From: Octadecabacter arcticus 238
GTDB taxonomy: Bacteria; Pseudomonadota; Alphaproteobacteria; Rhodobacterales; Rhodobacteraceae
Length of the DNA stretch: 64,000 nt
Assembly: GCF_000155735.2 (NCBI RefSeq)
Contig: NC_020908.1
Location: 1,183,001 to 1,247,000 of the forward strand
Reading direction: 5' to 3'
Every line of letters starts with the position of its first letter. Position 1 is the stretch's first letter. Position numbers and translations under genes: made by a program. This document shows, in pieces, positions 1-9,584 of the stretch. A model generated the notes under the pieces. The model was not told where the DNA came from and searched no databases. It worked only from the letters and a program-made list of their open reading frames with translations.

Positions 1-1161
1 ACGTTTATCGACATAGAACGCAAAAAGGGTCATTACCCGCATGCGATCTGGACCACGCCCGAGGGCGAGGAAAAGGACATCACCGTGTGGTGTGGCAACG
101 ACTATCTTGGCATGGGCCAGCATCCGGTGGTGCTTGACGCAATGCACGCCGCACTTGACGCCACTGGCGCCGGGTCAGGCGGGACGCGCAATATTTCGGG
201 CACCACGGTGTATCACAAGCGGCTTGAGGCCGAGTTGTCGGACCTGCACGGCAAAGAAGAGGCGCTGCTGTTTACATCCGCCTACATCGCCAATGATGCG
301 ACACTGTCGACATTGCCGCGCCTGTTCCCTGGTCTGATTATCTATTCGGACTCTTTGAACCACGCATCGATGATCGAAGGTATCCGGCGCAACGGCGGCG
401 AAAAACGGATTTTCAAGCACAATGATCTGGATGATCTGCGCCGCATTATGGCCGCTGATAATCCTGATGCGCCGAAGCTGATCGCATTCGAATCAGTGTA
501 TTCCATGGATGGCGATTTCGCGCCGATTGAGGCGATTTGTGATCTGGCCGATGAATTTGGAGCGCTGACGTATATCGACGAAGTCCACGCTGTTGGCATG
601 TATGGCCCGCGCGGCGGCGGCATTGCCGAACGCTATGGGCTGGCGCACCGCGTCGATATTATCAACGGCACATTGGCCAAGGCGTTTGGCGTCATGGGCG
701 GCTACATCGCGGCAAGCGCGAAAATGTGTGACGCGGTACGGTCTTATGCGCCGGGGTTTATTTTCACGACATCGATCCCGCCCGCCGTTGCGGCGGGGGC
801 GGCTGCGTCTGTTGCGCATCTGAAGACCGATCAGAACCTGCGCGATGAGCAGCAAACACAGGCGAAAATCCTGAAAACCCGTCTGCGTGGGCTTGGACTG
901 CCAATTATTGATCATGGCAGCCATATCGTGCCGCTGATTGTTGGTGATCCGGTCCACACGCAAAAACTGTCCAATATGTTGTTGCAGGAACATGGCATGT
1001 ACGTGCAGCCGATCAATTTTCCGACGGTGCCGCGTGGCACCGAACGGTTGCGGTTCACTCCATCGCCAGTTCATGGACCAAAGGAAATGGACGCGCTTGT
1101 GAAAGCGCTGGATTCACTGTGGTCCCATTGTGCGCTGAATCGCGCCGAGCTTGCCGGTTGA
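1..1161 (+). CDS. hemA: 5-aminolevulinate synthase, 5' end outside window
   Basis: Condenses glycine and succinyl-CoA to 5-aminolevulinate, the first step of the alphaproteobacterial (Shemin) route to haem and bacteriochlorophyll; cytoplasmic and PLP-dependent. The frame is open from base 1 and gives 386 residues, about 20 short of the usual length, so only the extreme N-terminus is missing. Seen: the glycine-rich stretch [12 protein letters not shown], the DEVHAVG aspartate that contacts PLP, and TLAKAFG with the Schiff-base lysine at bases 679-681. The next gene on this strand starts about 110 bp downstream, so co-transcription is possible but not shown. Confidence 0.96.
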   Translation, partial: TFIDIERKKGHYPHAIWTTPEGEEKDITVWCGNDYLGMGQHPVVLDAMHAALDATGAGSGGTRNISGTTVYHKRLEAELSDLHGKEEALLFTSAYIANDATLSTLPRLFPGLIIYSDSLNHASMIEGIRRNGGEKRIFKHNDLDDLRRIMAADNPDAPKLIAFESVYSMDGDFAPIEAICDLADEFGALTYIDEVHAVGMYGPRGGGIAERYGLAHRVDIINGTLAKAFGVMGGYIAASAKMCDAVRSYAPGFIFTTSIPPAVAAGAAASVAHLKTDQNLRDEQQTQAKILKTRLRGLGLPIIDHGSHIVPLIVGDPVHTQKLSNMLLQEHGMYVQPINFPTVPRGTERLRFTPSPVHGPKEMDALVKALDSLWSHCALNRAELAG

Positions 1162-1220
1162 CTATCGATAGATATGCAAATGCCTTTTTCTTGTGATAAC
1201 TAGACTATAAGGAATGGCGA

Positions 1221-1242
1221 CGAGACGAATCAAATCGTCTCG
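1221..1242. promoter_or_regulatory. Perfect inverted repeat in the hemA-rodZ-like spacer
   Basis: CGAGACGA and TCGTCTCG are separated by 6 nt (8-bp perfect stem). There is no T-run after it, so it is not a standard terminator. It lies just upstream of the RodZ-like start and could be an operator or a leader hairpin; no function is assigned. Confidence 0.4.
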
Positions 1243-1268
1243 CTGGGGCAGACAGGCAAGGGTACCGG

Positions 1269-2486
1269 ATGATCCGAAAAGGGTTCAGACGCGGGAAAGA
1301 ACAACAGGTCGTTGAAGCGGTCGGTTTTGATGCGTTCGAGCTGCGTCTGGGTGATTTGATGCGCGGCGAACGTGCGACCATGGGCAAAAGCCTATTGGAC
1401 GTGCAGCGTGAATTGAAAATTAAAGCCGCCTATATTGCAGCGATTGAAAATGCCGACCCGACAGCTTTTGACACACCTGGATTTATTGCTGGCTACGTTC
1501 GCTCGTATGCGCGGTATCTGAGCATGGATCCTGATTGGGCCTATGACACGTTCTGTACCGAAAGCGGATTTGTCACCGCCCACGGAATGTCCAAGCAAGC
1601 GTCTGGTGCCAAGGCCGTGCGACATGCGCCATTTGACAAAGATATTTTCGCCATGCCAGCGACGCCATTTATTCCTGCAAGTGATGCGATGTTTGCGGCC
1701 GTTGAACCGCGCGCTGTTGGGTCTTTTTTGGTGCTGATCGCGTTGATTGGTGGCTTGGGCTACGGTGGCTACACGGTGCTGCAAGAAGTTCAAAAGGTGC
1801 AAATGGCGCCGATCGAGAATACGCCGACGGTTGTGGCAAACATTGACCCGCTGGCGGGTGGCGGCTTGCCGACCGCCGATGCTGGCGTGAATGTCATTGC
1901 CGGATTTGATGCGCCGTCGACCGAAAGTCTGAACCGCCTCTATCGGCCACAAGCGCTGGACGCGCCTGTTCTTGTGCCACGTGATGGTCCGATCGCATCG
2001 CTTTCACCGCTGGGCAACGGCATGTTTGCACCGACCGCCGATGAACGTCCGGGCCTCGTGGGGCAGGACGTTGGAACGACGCTGGCCGGTGTCGCGCCAA
2101 ACATCCAAGTCACAGAAAGCCCGCTTCCTGGTGTGCAGCTTGTGGCAGTGCGGGATGCTTGGGTTCGGGTGCGCTCGGCTGATGGGACTGTCATCTATGA
2201 GGCGACGATGGCCGCTGGTGACACGTTTGATGTGCCCCAAACGACTGAGCCTGCAACATTGCGCATTGGTGAATCCGGTGCGGTGTATTTCGCGATAAAC
2301 GGGGCGCATTATGGTCCGGTCGGTCCAAACGGGCAGGTGACGTCTAATCTGGCGCTGTCTTTGGACAACCTGACGACCAGCTTTGCGGTCGCCGATCTGA
2401 CGGCGGACAGTGATCTGGCCGACGTCGTGCGCGTGGCAGAAATGCAGGTTCTGACACCGCCGCAAGATCCCGCCAAAAATCCCTAG
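1269..2486 (+). CDS. RodZ-like helix-turn-helix membrane protein (DUF4115 C-terminus)
   Basis: 405 residues in the RodZ arrangement: a cytoplasmic Xre-type helix-turn-helix near residues 26-95 (GKSLLDVQRELKIK, then YIAAIE and GYVRSYARYL), a linker, one membrane segment near 150-170 (SFLVLIALIGGLGYGGYTVL) and a periplasmic tail with a DUF4115-type beta domain (about 290-370). In well-studied bacteria RodZ ties MreB to the cell-wall elongation machine. Rhodobacterales homologues are usually annotated only as HTH/DUF4115 proteins, so the exact role is inferred from architecture. ispG follows at once, an order seen in many bacteria, and the two may share a transcript. Confidence 0.85.
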   Translation: MIRKGFRRGKEQQVVEAVGFDAFELRLGDLMRGERATMGKSLLDVQRELKIKAAYIAAIENADPTAFDTPGFIAGYVRSYARYLSMDPDWAYDTFCTESGFVTAHGMSKQASGAKAVRHAPFDKDIFAMPATPFIPASDAMFAAVEPRAVGSFLVLIALIGGLGYGGYTVLQEVQKVQMAPIENTPTVVANIDPLAGGGLPTADAGVNVIAGFDAPSTESLNRLYRPQALDAPVLVPRDGPIASLSPLGNGMFAPTADERPGLVGQDVGTTLAGVAPNIQVTESPLPGVQLVAVRDAWVRVRSADGTVIYEATMAAGDTFDVPQTTEPATLRIGESGAVYFAINGAHYGPVGPNGQVTSNLALSLDNLTTSFAVADLTADSDLADVVRVAEMQVLTPPQDPAKNP

Positions 2487-2566
2487 CTAAACTGTCGCAG
2501 CCCGTTGTTTGCAGGCAGAGCGACCGTTAGGTTATGTGCAACGTTTCCCTTACAGGTAGACCCGTG

Positions 2567-3706
2567 ATGCCGCTGAACCATATCCGCCCTTGGCGCAATA
2601 TTTACCGCCGCAAAAGCCGCCAAATCATGGTGGGCAATGTGCCTGTGGGGGGTGATGCGCCAATCACGGTTCAAACGATGACCAACACGTTGACGCCGGA
2701 CGTGGCGGGCACGCTGGCGCAAATCCAGCGCTGCGTTGATGCGGGTGTTGATATTGTGCGGGTCTCTGTTCCGGACGAAGCCAGTTCCAAAGCGCTGAAA
2801 GAGATTTGCGCGCAAAGCCCCGTGCCGATCGTGGCCGACATTCATTTTCATTACAAACGTGGCATTGAGGCGGCGGAGGCGGGGGCTGCGTGTTTGCGCA
2901 TCAACCCCGGCAATATCGGGTCCGAGGCGCGGGTGCGCGAGGTGATCAAAGCCGCGAAAGACAACAATTGTTCTATGCGCATCGGGGTGAACGCCGGATC
3001 GCTTGAAAAGCATCTGCTTGATAAATATGGCGAACCTTGCCCAGACGCGATGGTTGAATCTGGTTTGGACCATATCAAGTTGCTTCAAGACAACGACTTT
3101 CACGAGTTCAAGATCAGTTGCAAGGCGTCCGACGTGTTCATGGCCGCCGCCGCCTATCAGCAACTGGCCGAGGCCACGGATGCGCCGATCCATCTTGGGA
3201 TTACCGAAGCTGGTGGGCTGATGTCGGGAACAATCAAGTCGTCCATAGGCATGGGCAGTCTGTTGTGGGCGGGGATCGGCGACACGATCCGTGTGTCGCT
3301 GTCGGCTGATCCGGTTGAAGAAGTTAAGGTCGGGTATGAGATCCTCAAATCCCTTGGTTTGCGCCATCGCGGGGTGAACATCATATCGTGCCCCAGCTGC
3401 GCGCGTCAGGGGTTTGATGTGATCAAAACCGTCGAAAAGTTGGAAAAGCGGCTCGAACATATCAAAACGCCCATGTCATTAAGCATTATCGGCTGCGTCG
3501 TGAACGGCCCCGGTGAGGCGCTGATGACCGATGTCGGGTTTACTGGCGGCGGCAACGGCGCGGGCATGGTGTATCTGGCGGGCAAGCAATCCCACAAGCT
3601 GAGCAATGACCAAATGGTTGAACATATCGTCGAGCAGGTCGAGGCCAAGGCGAGGGAATTGGATGCGCAAGCGAAAATAGACGCTATGGCTGAAGCGGCA
3701 GAATAG
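2567..3706 (+). CDS. ispG: 4-hydroxy-3-methylbut-2-en-1-yl diphosphate synthase (flavodoxin)
   Basis: Converts MEcPP to HMBPP in the MEP isoprenoid pathway using a [4Fe-4S] cluster. The N-terminal TIM-barrel stretch ([14 protein letters not shown]) and the C-terminal cluster-binding cysteines ([10 protein letters not shown] and later [10 protein letters not shown]) are present. An in-frame ATG lies further upstream at 2534, but the ATG at 2567 ([16 protein letters not shown]) matches the family N-terminus and is preceded by an AGGTAGA-type ribosome site; it gives 379 residues. Lies directly downstream of the RodZ-like gene and converges with the zinc-ribbon gene. Confidence 0.95.
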   Translation: MPLNHIRPWRNIYRRKSRQIMVGNVPVGGDAPITVQTMTNTLTPDVAGTLAQIQRCVDAGVDIVRVSVPDEASSKALKEICAQSPVPIVADIHFHYKRGIEAAEAGAACLRINPGNIGSEARVREVIKAAKDNNCSMRIGVNAGSLEKHLLDKYGEPCPDAMVESGLDHIKLLQDNDFHEFKISCKASDVFMAAAAYQQLAEATDAPIHLGITEAGGLMSGTIKSSIGMGSLLWAGIGDTIRVSLSADPVEEVKVGYEILKSLGLRHRGVNIISCPSCARQGFDVIKTVEKLEKRLEHIKTPMSLSIIGCVVNGPGEALMTDVGFTGGGNGAGMVYLAGKQSHKLSNDQMVEHIVEQVEAKARELDAQAKIDAMAEAAE

Positions 3707-3777
3707 CGATAGAGTCGGTGGGCGGTTTACGCGCCGCTGTTTTGAACCACCATGTAGATCAAATATAAAATTCCGAG

Positions 3778-4197
3778 CTAAAATGCGATATAGATCAGGG
3801 TTCGGATCAGTTTGCGCAGGCCATGGGCGACGGCGAGCCCGAAGCCGCCCCATATGACAGCCATCAGCGGTTCTTCGGGATTTGTCATGTAGCCTAAGTA
3901 GCCGATACCAGCTGCGCCGGACAGCAAAATCAGGCCGTCCAGCCAGTCGTCAGTGCGCGTGTTGGTCTTTGATTTGCCCCGTGCGCGGCGCTGTTCGTCC
4001 TTTTGCCGTTTCTGTTCTTCTTTGCGGTCGAGGTCTTCGTCGCGGTGTCTCTCATCGCGCCGGCGCCGTTCTTCTTGCGAACGCTGACGTTCGCGTTGGA
4101 TTTCATTATTGCTCTTCATTTGCGGGAATTTACAATTGTTGTTCAGGCAAATCCCGTCAACATAATTGAATTGGCCGCATTTGGGGCACGCCACCAC
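3778..4197 (-). CDS. Zinc-ribbon membrane protein of unknown function
   Basis: 139 residues from a GTG start (GAAAGG lies 6 nt upstream). The N-terminus has a four-cysteine ribbon, C4-x2-C7 and C17-x4-C22, likely to bind zinc. Next comes a very polar, Arg/Glu/Lys-rich stretch (about 30-80), predicted as a helix or coiled coil. The C-terminus has two hydrophobic segments (near 87-104 and 109-125). I do not recognise a named family. The layout suggests a membrane-anchored protein with a cytoplasmic metal knuckle. It stands alone, convergent with ispG and upstream of the DsbA-type gene on the same strand. Confidence 0.7.
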   Translation of the reverse strand: MVACPKCGQFNYVDGICLNNNCKFPQMKSNNEIQRERQRSQEERRRRDERHRDEDLDRKEEQKRQKDEQRRARGKSKTNTRTDDWLDGLILLSGAAGIGYLGYMTNPEEPLMAVIWGGFGLAVAHGLRKLIRTLIYIAF

Positions 4198-4276
4198 GTC
4201 ACGCCTTTCGTCGGAATGAAATGGATCTCAATTCGGTCAGACTAGCACAAATTCGCGATTTTGTGAATGCCCTTGC

Positions 4277-5032
4277 TTACCCGTCGTCGCGTTCCTGTTC
4301 GACGATCTGGCGCATCTGCGCGAGGTTGATGTAGCCGCGCACCATCTGGTCGCCAAACACGAATGTCGGGGTGCCGGTGATCTGCATCCGGTCCCCAAGG
4401 GCGCGGTTGTTGGCCAGCACCGCTTTGGTGGCGTCACTGTTCATTTCGGCAAAGATCGCGTCGCCGTCCAGATCGAAGGCAGACGCCAAGGACGACAGGC
4501 TGGTCGGTGTCACGTCCGATTGCAATGCGATCAGCGCGTCCGAGACGAGTTTGTAGGCTTCATCCCCCGCGACGGTCTTGGTGGCGACGGCGAATTGTGA
4601 GGCCAGCACGGATTGTTCCCCCAGAATGGGGAATTCTTTGGTGATGATGCGGATATTGCCATCGCTTGTGACCAATTCAGCCACTTCGGGGTGGGCGCGG
4701 CGACAGAAACCGCAGCGGTAGTCGATAAATTCAACAATTGTTATGTCGCCGTCCGGATTGCCGCCAACAAATGAGAACCCGTCATCAATGAGCGCGTTCA
4801 TATTGACCTGCGCGAGCGTTTCATCACGCGTCGCTTCGGCCTGTTCCTGACGGTTTTCAAGCACAGCGATGGCTTCCATCAACACTTCGGGGTTTTCCAT
4901 CAGGTAGGCGCGGACTTCGGCGCGGAATGTGTCGCGCTGCGCGTCCGTCATTGCGTCGTCAGATGTGACGTCTTGGGCGAACACAGACGTTGTGGTCAGC
5001 AAAAGGGCGGCGATGGTGGATATCAGGCGCAT
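4277..5032 (-). CDS. Periplasmic DsbA-family thiol-disulfide oxidoreductase
   Basis: 251 residues with a Sec signal peptide (MRLISTIAALLLTTTSVFAQ, predicted cut after residue 19-20). A helical N-terminal extension precedes a thioredoxin fold with the redox motif C107-G-F-C110 and a cis-proline near TGTPTF. This layout is that of the ScsC/Com1-type DsbA proteins of alphaproteobacteria, which oxidise or shuffle disulfides in exported proteins. It sits 17 bp downstream of the M48 protease gene on the same strand, so the two probably form an envelope-quality operon. Substrate is unknown. Confidence 0.9.
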   Translation of the reverse strand: MRLISTIAALLLTTTSVFAQDVTSDDAMTDAQRDTFRAEVRAYLMENPEVLMEAIAVLENRQEQAEATRDETLAQVNMNALIDDGFSFVGGNPDGDITIVEFIDYRCGFCRRAHPEVAELVTSDGNIRIITKEFPILGEQSVLASQFAVATKTVAGDEAYKLVSDALIALQSDVTPTSLSSLASAFDLDGDAIFAEMNSDATKAVLANNRALGDRMQITGTPTFVFGDQMVRGYINLAQMRQIVEQERDDG

Positions 5033-5049
5033 GGGAAACTCCGTTTAAA

Positions 5050-6369
5050 TTATTGAACAGCAGAAAGCACGTCTTGCGCGCGCTGCCAAGGGGCAGAGCC
5101 GCGCGCAAGTCGATCAACGCCGCGGGTGGCATGCACAAGTGCGTCATCCATCCGACCCTGAAGCGCGTAACGTTCGGCAGTGGCCAGCGAGGCAAGGCCC
5201 GGTTGATTGGTGCGCGCATAGGCTTGCCCAAGATCGCGCAGGGTGGCTGATGACTGCCCGTCCAATGCACGGGCGCGTTCCAGTGTCGTGACCGCACGCG
5301 CATTGCTGTCAGCCGTATCCAGCGCCAGCAACGCGCGGCCATATCCCGCCAAGATCAGCGGTTCATCGCCATTTAAAGCGACGGCGTTCTGGTAGGCTTG
5401 CACAGCGGGGCCCGCTTGTCGGCTTTCGAGCAGGATTTGACCGAACAGTTCGTACCAGTAGGCGTCGTTGGGATATTGCGCCAACAGGGTTTGCATCGTT
5501 TGGATGGCACGATTTGCGTCCGCTTGGCGGTGATAGGCGACCGCAGCGCGCATGAGGCCTACGGGGGAGTCGTCATTTCGCACTCGGCGCAGGGTCCAGC
5601 TGGGATTTTGGGTGAATGCGCTCAGTTTGCCTTGGGCGCGGGCGAACCAGAAATCAGCGTTCGGATTGGGCGCGGCATTTCCGGGATTGGCGGCGATCAG
5701 GCCGCGCAAGGCCCGAATGCGATCCGATGTCAGCGGATGGGTGCGCGCGTAGGGGGCTTGGCGCGACACAGACAGGGCTTCTTGTCCGCGAAATAATTCG
5801 AGCACTTCGGCGGTGCTGGCGGGGTCCACGCCCGCACGCAGCATGAATCTGACGCTGGATTGATCAGCGGCGGATTCTTCGGCGCGGGTATGGGCGAAAA
5901 ATTGACGCTGTGCAGCGCCAGCTGCCCCCGCAGCAATGCCACCTGCTGCGGCACCACTGTCAGAGGCGATAGCGACTGCCAATGCCAATGCAATGCCAAA
6001 GCCCGCAGCCGTGTTGGCCCCGCGCAGATTGGTAAGGCGGCGTGAGATGTGGTCATTGGCAATATGGGCGGCCTCATGTGCGATGATAGATTGCAACTGC
6101 CCCGCACTGTTGACCCGCTGCAACAGGCCAGAATGGATAAAGATCGCGCGTTCATTGATGACAAAGGCGTTCATCGTGCTGTCATTGACGATCAGAATGC
6201 GCACGTTGTTGGGGTTCAGCCCAGCCGCGCGCAGGATGGGGGCGGCCAATTGATCAAGGCTGTGTTCGATGTCAGCATCGCGGATCAGGTTTACCGCATG
6301 GGCGGGTGCCGCGACACTGACAAGTGTGATCGCGGCGCTTAGAAAGATGGACAGCACTGAAAGTCGCAT
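5050..6369 (-). CDS. M48 family metallopeptidase with TPR repeats (BepA/YfgC-like)
   Basis: 439 residues from the ATG at 6369, chosen because GGAG lies before it and it opens a clean signal peptide ending AHA; an upstream in-frame ATG exists at 6399. The zinc motif HEAAH (residues 98-102) defines the M48 fold, with the third ligand likely in the ESAAD stretch. The C-terminal half is built of TPR-like helices. BepA-type proteins degrade or assist stalled outer-membrane proteins in the periplasm. The downstream DsbA-like gene fits that setting. Divergent from the aminotransferase gene, with 57 bp between starts. Confidence 0.9.
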   Translation of the reverse strand: MRLSVLSIFLSAAITLVSVAAPAHAVNLIRDADIEHSLDQLAAPILRAAGLNPNNVRILIVNDSTMNAFVINERAIFIHSGLLQRVNSAGQLQSIIAHEAAHIANDHISRRLTNLRGANTAAGFGIALALAVAIASDSGAAAGGIAAGAAGAAQRQFFAHTRAEESAADQSSVRFMLRAGVDPASTAEVLELFRGQEALSVSRQAPYARTHPLTSDRIRALRGLIAANPGNAAPNPNADFWFARAQGKLSAFTQNPSWTLRRVRNDDSPVGLMRAAVAYHRQADANRAIQTMQTLLAQYPNDAYWYELFGQILLESRQAGPAVQAYQNAVALNGDEPLILAGYGRALLALDTADSNARAVTTLERARALDGQSSATLRDLGQAYARTNQPGLASLATAERYALQGRMDDALVHATRGVDRLARGSAPWQRAQDVLSAVQ

Positions 6370-6426
6370 TGACGGGCTCCGGCAGGACAGGGCAAACATA
6401 GCTCAAAACAAAGTAAGGCACAGCAC

Positions 6427-7581
6427 ATGCGGAACTCAAGACGGGGCGACGTCGATCCCTTTATCGTGATGGACGTGATGGAGGCGGCGCGGGCGGCTGA
6501 AACAGCTGGGCGACATATTATCCACATGGAAGTGGGTCAACCGGGGACGGGGGCACCGCAAGACGCGGTGCAACGGCTGGCGGGCGATATGTCGCGCGAT
6601 CCATTGGGCTACACGGTTGGGCTCGGGTTGCCGGAACTGCGTGCGCGAATCGCGCGCCATTACCGCGATTGGTACGGGCTGGACTTGGACGCGGAGCGCG
6701 TGGTGATAACCGCTGGTGCATCGGGTGCGTTCTTGCTGGCGTTTTCGGCGCTGTTTGACACTGGCGAGCGGGTCGGTCTTGGCGCGCCGTGCTATCCGTC
6801 TTATCGCCAGATTTTGAAGGCACTGGATTTGGTGCCAGTGGATATGCCCACAACGATGGCCGCACGCATGCAGCCCGTGGCGGCAGACGTGGCGGCGCAT
6901 AAATTGTCAGGTCTGATTGTCGCGTCGCCCGCGAATCCTACCGGAACGATGCTGGATATTGATGCCATGCGCGCATTGGCGGATGCTTGCGCAGCGACCG
7001 GCGCTGCGTTTATCAGTGATGAAATTTATCACGGGCTGGCATACGAGGGTCGCGCCGTGAGCGCCTTAGAGGTGACGGACGAGGTCTATGTCATCAACTC
7101 GTTTTCCAAATACTTTTCCATGACGGGGTGGCGTGTCGGTTGGATGGTTGTGCCGAAAGATCACGTGCGCACGATTGAACGGTTGGCGCAGAATATGTTT
7201 ATTTGCCCGTCCCATGCATCCCAACGATTGGCGTTGCACGCGATGGAGTGTGGGCCGGAGCTGGATCTGAATGTAGACGTCTACCGCGCCAATCGAGCGC
7301 TGATGCTTCAAGAACTGCCCAAGGCGGGCCTTGGCAAGTTTGCGCCACCTGACGGGGCGTTTTATGTGTATGTCGACGTGTCCGATTACACCGACGACAG
7401 CATTAAGTTTTGCGCGCAAGTGCTTGAAAGCGCTGGTGTTGCGATCACGCCAGGTCTGGATTTTGATCCTGTTGAGGGACATCACTGGGTGCGGATGTCA
7501 TATGCACGATCCAATGAAGATATTCGCGAAGGTCTTGTTCGACTGGTGGCGTTCATGGCCGAGCGGGAGGCCGCAGCTTGA
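6427..7581 (+). CDS. PLP-dependent class I/II aminotransferase
   Basis: 384 residues of fold type I. The PLP lysine is K228 in SFSKYFSMTGWRVGW; SPANPTGT and ISDEIYHGL are the usual cofactor- and substrate-binding stretches. Family members annotated as aspartate or alanine aminotransferases share this pattern, and the sequence alone does not fix the substrate. Its stop codon overlaps the start of the amidase gene (TTGA), so the two are translationally coupled although their functions look unrelated. Confidence 0.9.
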   Translation: MRNSRRGDVDPFIVMDVMEAARAAETAGRHIIHMEVGQPGTGAPQDAVQRLAGDMSRDPLGYTVGLGLPELRARIARHYRDWYGLDLDAERVVITAGASGAFLLAFSALFDTGERVGLGAPCYPSYRQILKALDLVPVDMPTTMAARMQPVAADVAAHKLSGLIVASPANPTGTMLDIDAMRALADACAATGAAFISDEIYHGLAYEGRAVSALEVTDEVYVINSFSKYFSMTGWRVGWMVVPKDHVRTIERLAQNMFICPSHASQRLALHAMECGPELDLNVDVYRANRALMLQELPKAGLGKFAPPDGAFYVYVDVSDYTDDSIKFCAQVLESAGVAITPGLDFDPVEGHHWVRMSYARSNEDIREGLVRLVAFMAEREAAA

Positions 7582-8807
7582 GGGTTTGGGTCAAAGCAAA
7601 ACTGGGGATTTTGGCGCTTTGTTTGGGAGTCTCAGGCGGCGTCAGCGCGCAGGATTTTTCCGCATTGGCGCGGCTGGATGTTACGCAATCGGGGGCGGAT
7701 GATCGGTTCCGCAACGTCGAGGTCGCGCTGTATCTGTCCCAGCCGGTGCCCTACCGTGTATTCACGTTGGATGATCCAAAACGCTTGGTTTTGGATTTTC
7801 GCGAAGTTGATTTTCGCGGTGTCGATGCTGCGGCCTTTACCAGAAGCGACTGGATTTCGGGCGCGCGGTTCGGGGCGCTGCGGCCAGGGTGGAGCCGGAT
7901 GATCCTTGATTTGGTCGACCCTGTGCGCGTCGATCAGGCGGGCATGACGGTGGACGCGGTAGACGGAACCGCGCGGGTTGAGGTCGTGTTGCGCGCGACG
8001 TCGCTAGAAGATTTTATGGCAGCGGCAGGGCCGCTGAACGATCCTGATTGGGCGTTCCTGATGGCGGCTGATCCTGCATCTGTTGCGCCGCAGGACGCAG
8101 ATGGGCCGTTGATTGTTGTGATTGATCCGGGCCATGGCGGGCTTGATCCGGGGGCGGGATACGCCGATGTACATGAGGCCGAGTTGATGCTGGCGCTGGC
8201 ATTGGAATTGACGGCTGCGTTGGGTCGCATTGAGGGAGTTCAGCCCGCAGTAACCCGCGCCGATGACACGTTTGTGGCGCTGCAAGAACGCCTGACATTG
8301 GCCCGCGGGGCGGGGGCGGATTTGTTTATTTCGTTGCATGCAGATGCCTTGGAAGGCGCGCAGGCAACCGGCGCGTCCGTTTACACGCTCACAGAAACCG
8401 CAGCTGAAGGCGCGTCCCAGCGGATGGCTGAACGTCATGAAGGCGGTGATTTGCTGGCTGGCGTTGATCTTAGCGGGCAAGGCGATGAAGTCGCGATGGT
8501 GCTGCAGGATCTATTGCGGGTCGAAACGGCGGCAGCGGGAGAGCGGTTTGCAGATCAGCTGGTCCAAGCGATGCGCGACACGGGCGCAGTGTTGAATTCG
8601 CGACCAAGGCGGCAGGCGGAACTGGCCGTCTTGAATGCGGCTGATTTTCCGTCCGTATTATTAGAGGTCGGATTTTTGTCCAATGATGCGGACCGTGCAC
8701 GCCTGACCAGCCCGCAGGGGCGCGCGCCGATTGTGGCGGCGGTGACGCTGGCGGTTGGGCGTTGGGCGATCCAAGAAGCCGCATTCGCGCCGCTTATCCG
8801 GCAGTGA
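7578..8807 (+). CDS. N-acetylmuramoyl-L-alanine amidase (AmiC-type, AMIN domain)
   Basis: Cleaves the amide bond between MurNAc and the stem peptide during daughter-cell separation. 409 residues from a TTG start overlapping the previous stop. Signal peptide to about residue 24 (GVSAQ), AMIN localisation domain about 35-140, and an Amidase_3 zinc domain from about 178: VIDPGHGGLDPGA (H186), the following glutamate in HEAEL, FISLHAD, and LLEVGFLSN near the end. Exported to the periplasm. Followed about 780 bp later on the same strand by PBP1a, with a methyltransferase on the opposite strand between. Confidence 0.93.
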   Translation: MRVWVKAKLGILALCLGVSGGVSAQDFSALARLDVTQSGADDRFRNVEVALYLSQPVPYRVFTLDDPKRLVLDFREVDFRGVDAAAFTRSDWISGARFGALRPGWSRMILDLVDPVRVDQAGMTVDAVDGTARVEVVLRATSLEDFMAAAGPLNDPDWAFLMAADPASVAPQDADGPLIVVIDPGHGGLDPGAGYADVHEAELMLALALELTAALGRIEGVQPAVTRADDTFVALQERLTLARGAGADLFISLHADALEGAQATGASVYTLTETAAEGASQRMAERHEGGDLLAGVDLSGQGDEVAMVLQDLLRVETAAAGERFADQLVQAMRDTGAVLNSRPRRQAELAVLNAADFPSVLLEVGFLSNDADRARLTSPQGRAPIVAAVTLAVGRWAIQEAAFAPLIRQ

Positions 8808-9428
8808 TTACCCTGTGTAACGGGCCAGCCAAATGGTGTGAAAATCGCAAGTCGGGTCCTCTGGGCGATATTCGATGACCTTAAAACCATGGGTGGTGAG
8901 CAGGTCGCGGTAGTCATCGGGATCAAGGCTGGAATGATAAACGGGCGCACCAGCGGCATGGCCCCAAACCTCACCCGCGATGTGGCCAGATGTGAACATC
9001 AGCGATGCTTTTGGCGCCGCGTGGGCCTGAAAAAATGCAAACATGGCGCGCTGATCATGCGGGCTCAGGTGAAAGAAACTGTCCCAAGCGAGGATTGCAT
9101 CAAAGGTTTCTCCCAAATCAAGGGTTCTCATATCTGCGTGAACGGCGGTGGCGTTTGGCAGGGTTTGGGCAAACAGATTGACCATGGCAGCGGCACCGTC
9201 AACACCGGTGATCGCCATGCCGCGTTCTGCCAGATATGTCGCGATTGGCGCGCCGGGACCGCAGCCCAGATCAAGCAATCGGCGTGGCGACAGATTGCGC
9301 GGCGTGACGCCTAACATCCTGTCCAATATAGGTTTTTCAACCAAGCTTCGATTACGCTGGGACTGATAATCAGCCGCGACACGGTCATAGGTTGCGATGA
9401 TGTCGGCGGGGCTTGATTGAACTGTCAT
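8808..9428 (-). CDS. Class I SAM-dependent methyltransferase
   Basis: 206 residues from the ATG at 9428. The open frame extends further upstream to 9548, but only the part from MTVQSSPADIIATYDRVAADYQ resembles the family. Seen: motif I LLDLGCGPGAPIATYLAERG, the acidic residue of GVDGA, and AILAWDSFFHL (motif II region). These small Methyltransf_25/11 proteins act on varied substrates and none can be named here. The stop abuts the amidase stop (convergent). The start faces the PBP1a gene across a 156-bp spacer that must hold both promoters. Confidence 0.85.
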   Translation of the reverse strand: MTVQSSPADIIATYDRVAADYQSQRNRSLVEKPILDRMLGVTPRNLSPRRLLDLGCGPGAPIATYLAERGMAITGVDGAAAMVNLFAQTLPNATAVHADMRTLDLGETFDAILAWDSFFHLSPHDQRAMFAFFQAHAAPKASLMFTSGHIAGEVWGHAAGAPVYHSSLDPDDYRDLLTTHGFKVIEYRPEDPTCDFHTIWLARYTG

Positions 9429-9584
9429 CGCATCGGTTTGCGCTGACAAAGAGGGGCGTGCAACCGCTATGGCGTGGAGCACAATCGAACAGGCGAAAAG
9501 AAGCCAAAAACGCGTGCTGATCTTTTGACGATCTCGTGCAATCCGCATATAAACGTTGGAAATATATTAGGGGCACTTCGCCAC

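Noticed and set aside
2483..3460. 325-codon minus-strand frame across ispG
   Set aside because: Antisense shadow; no motif.
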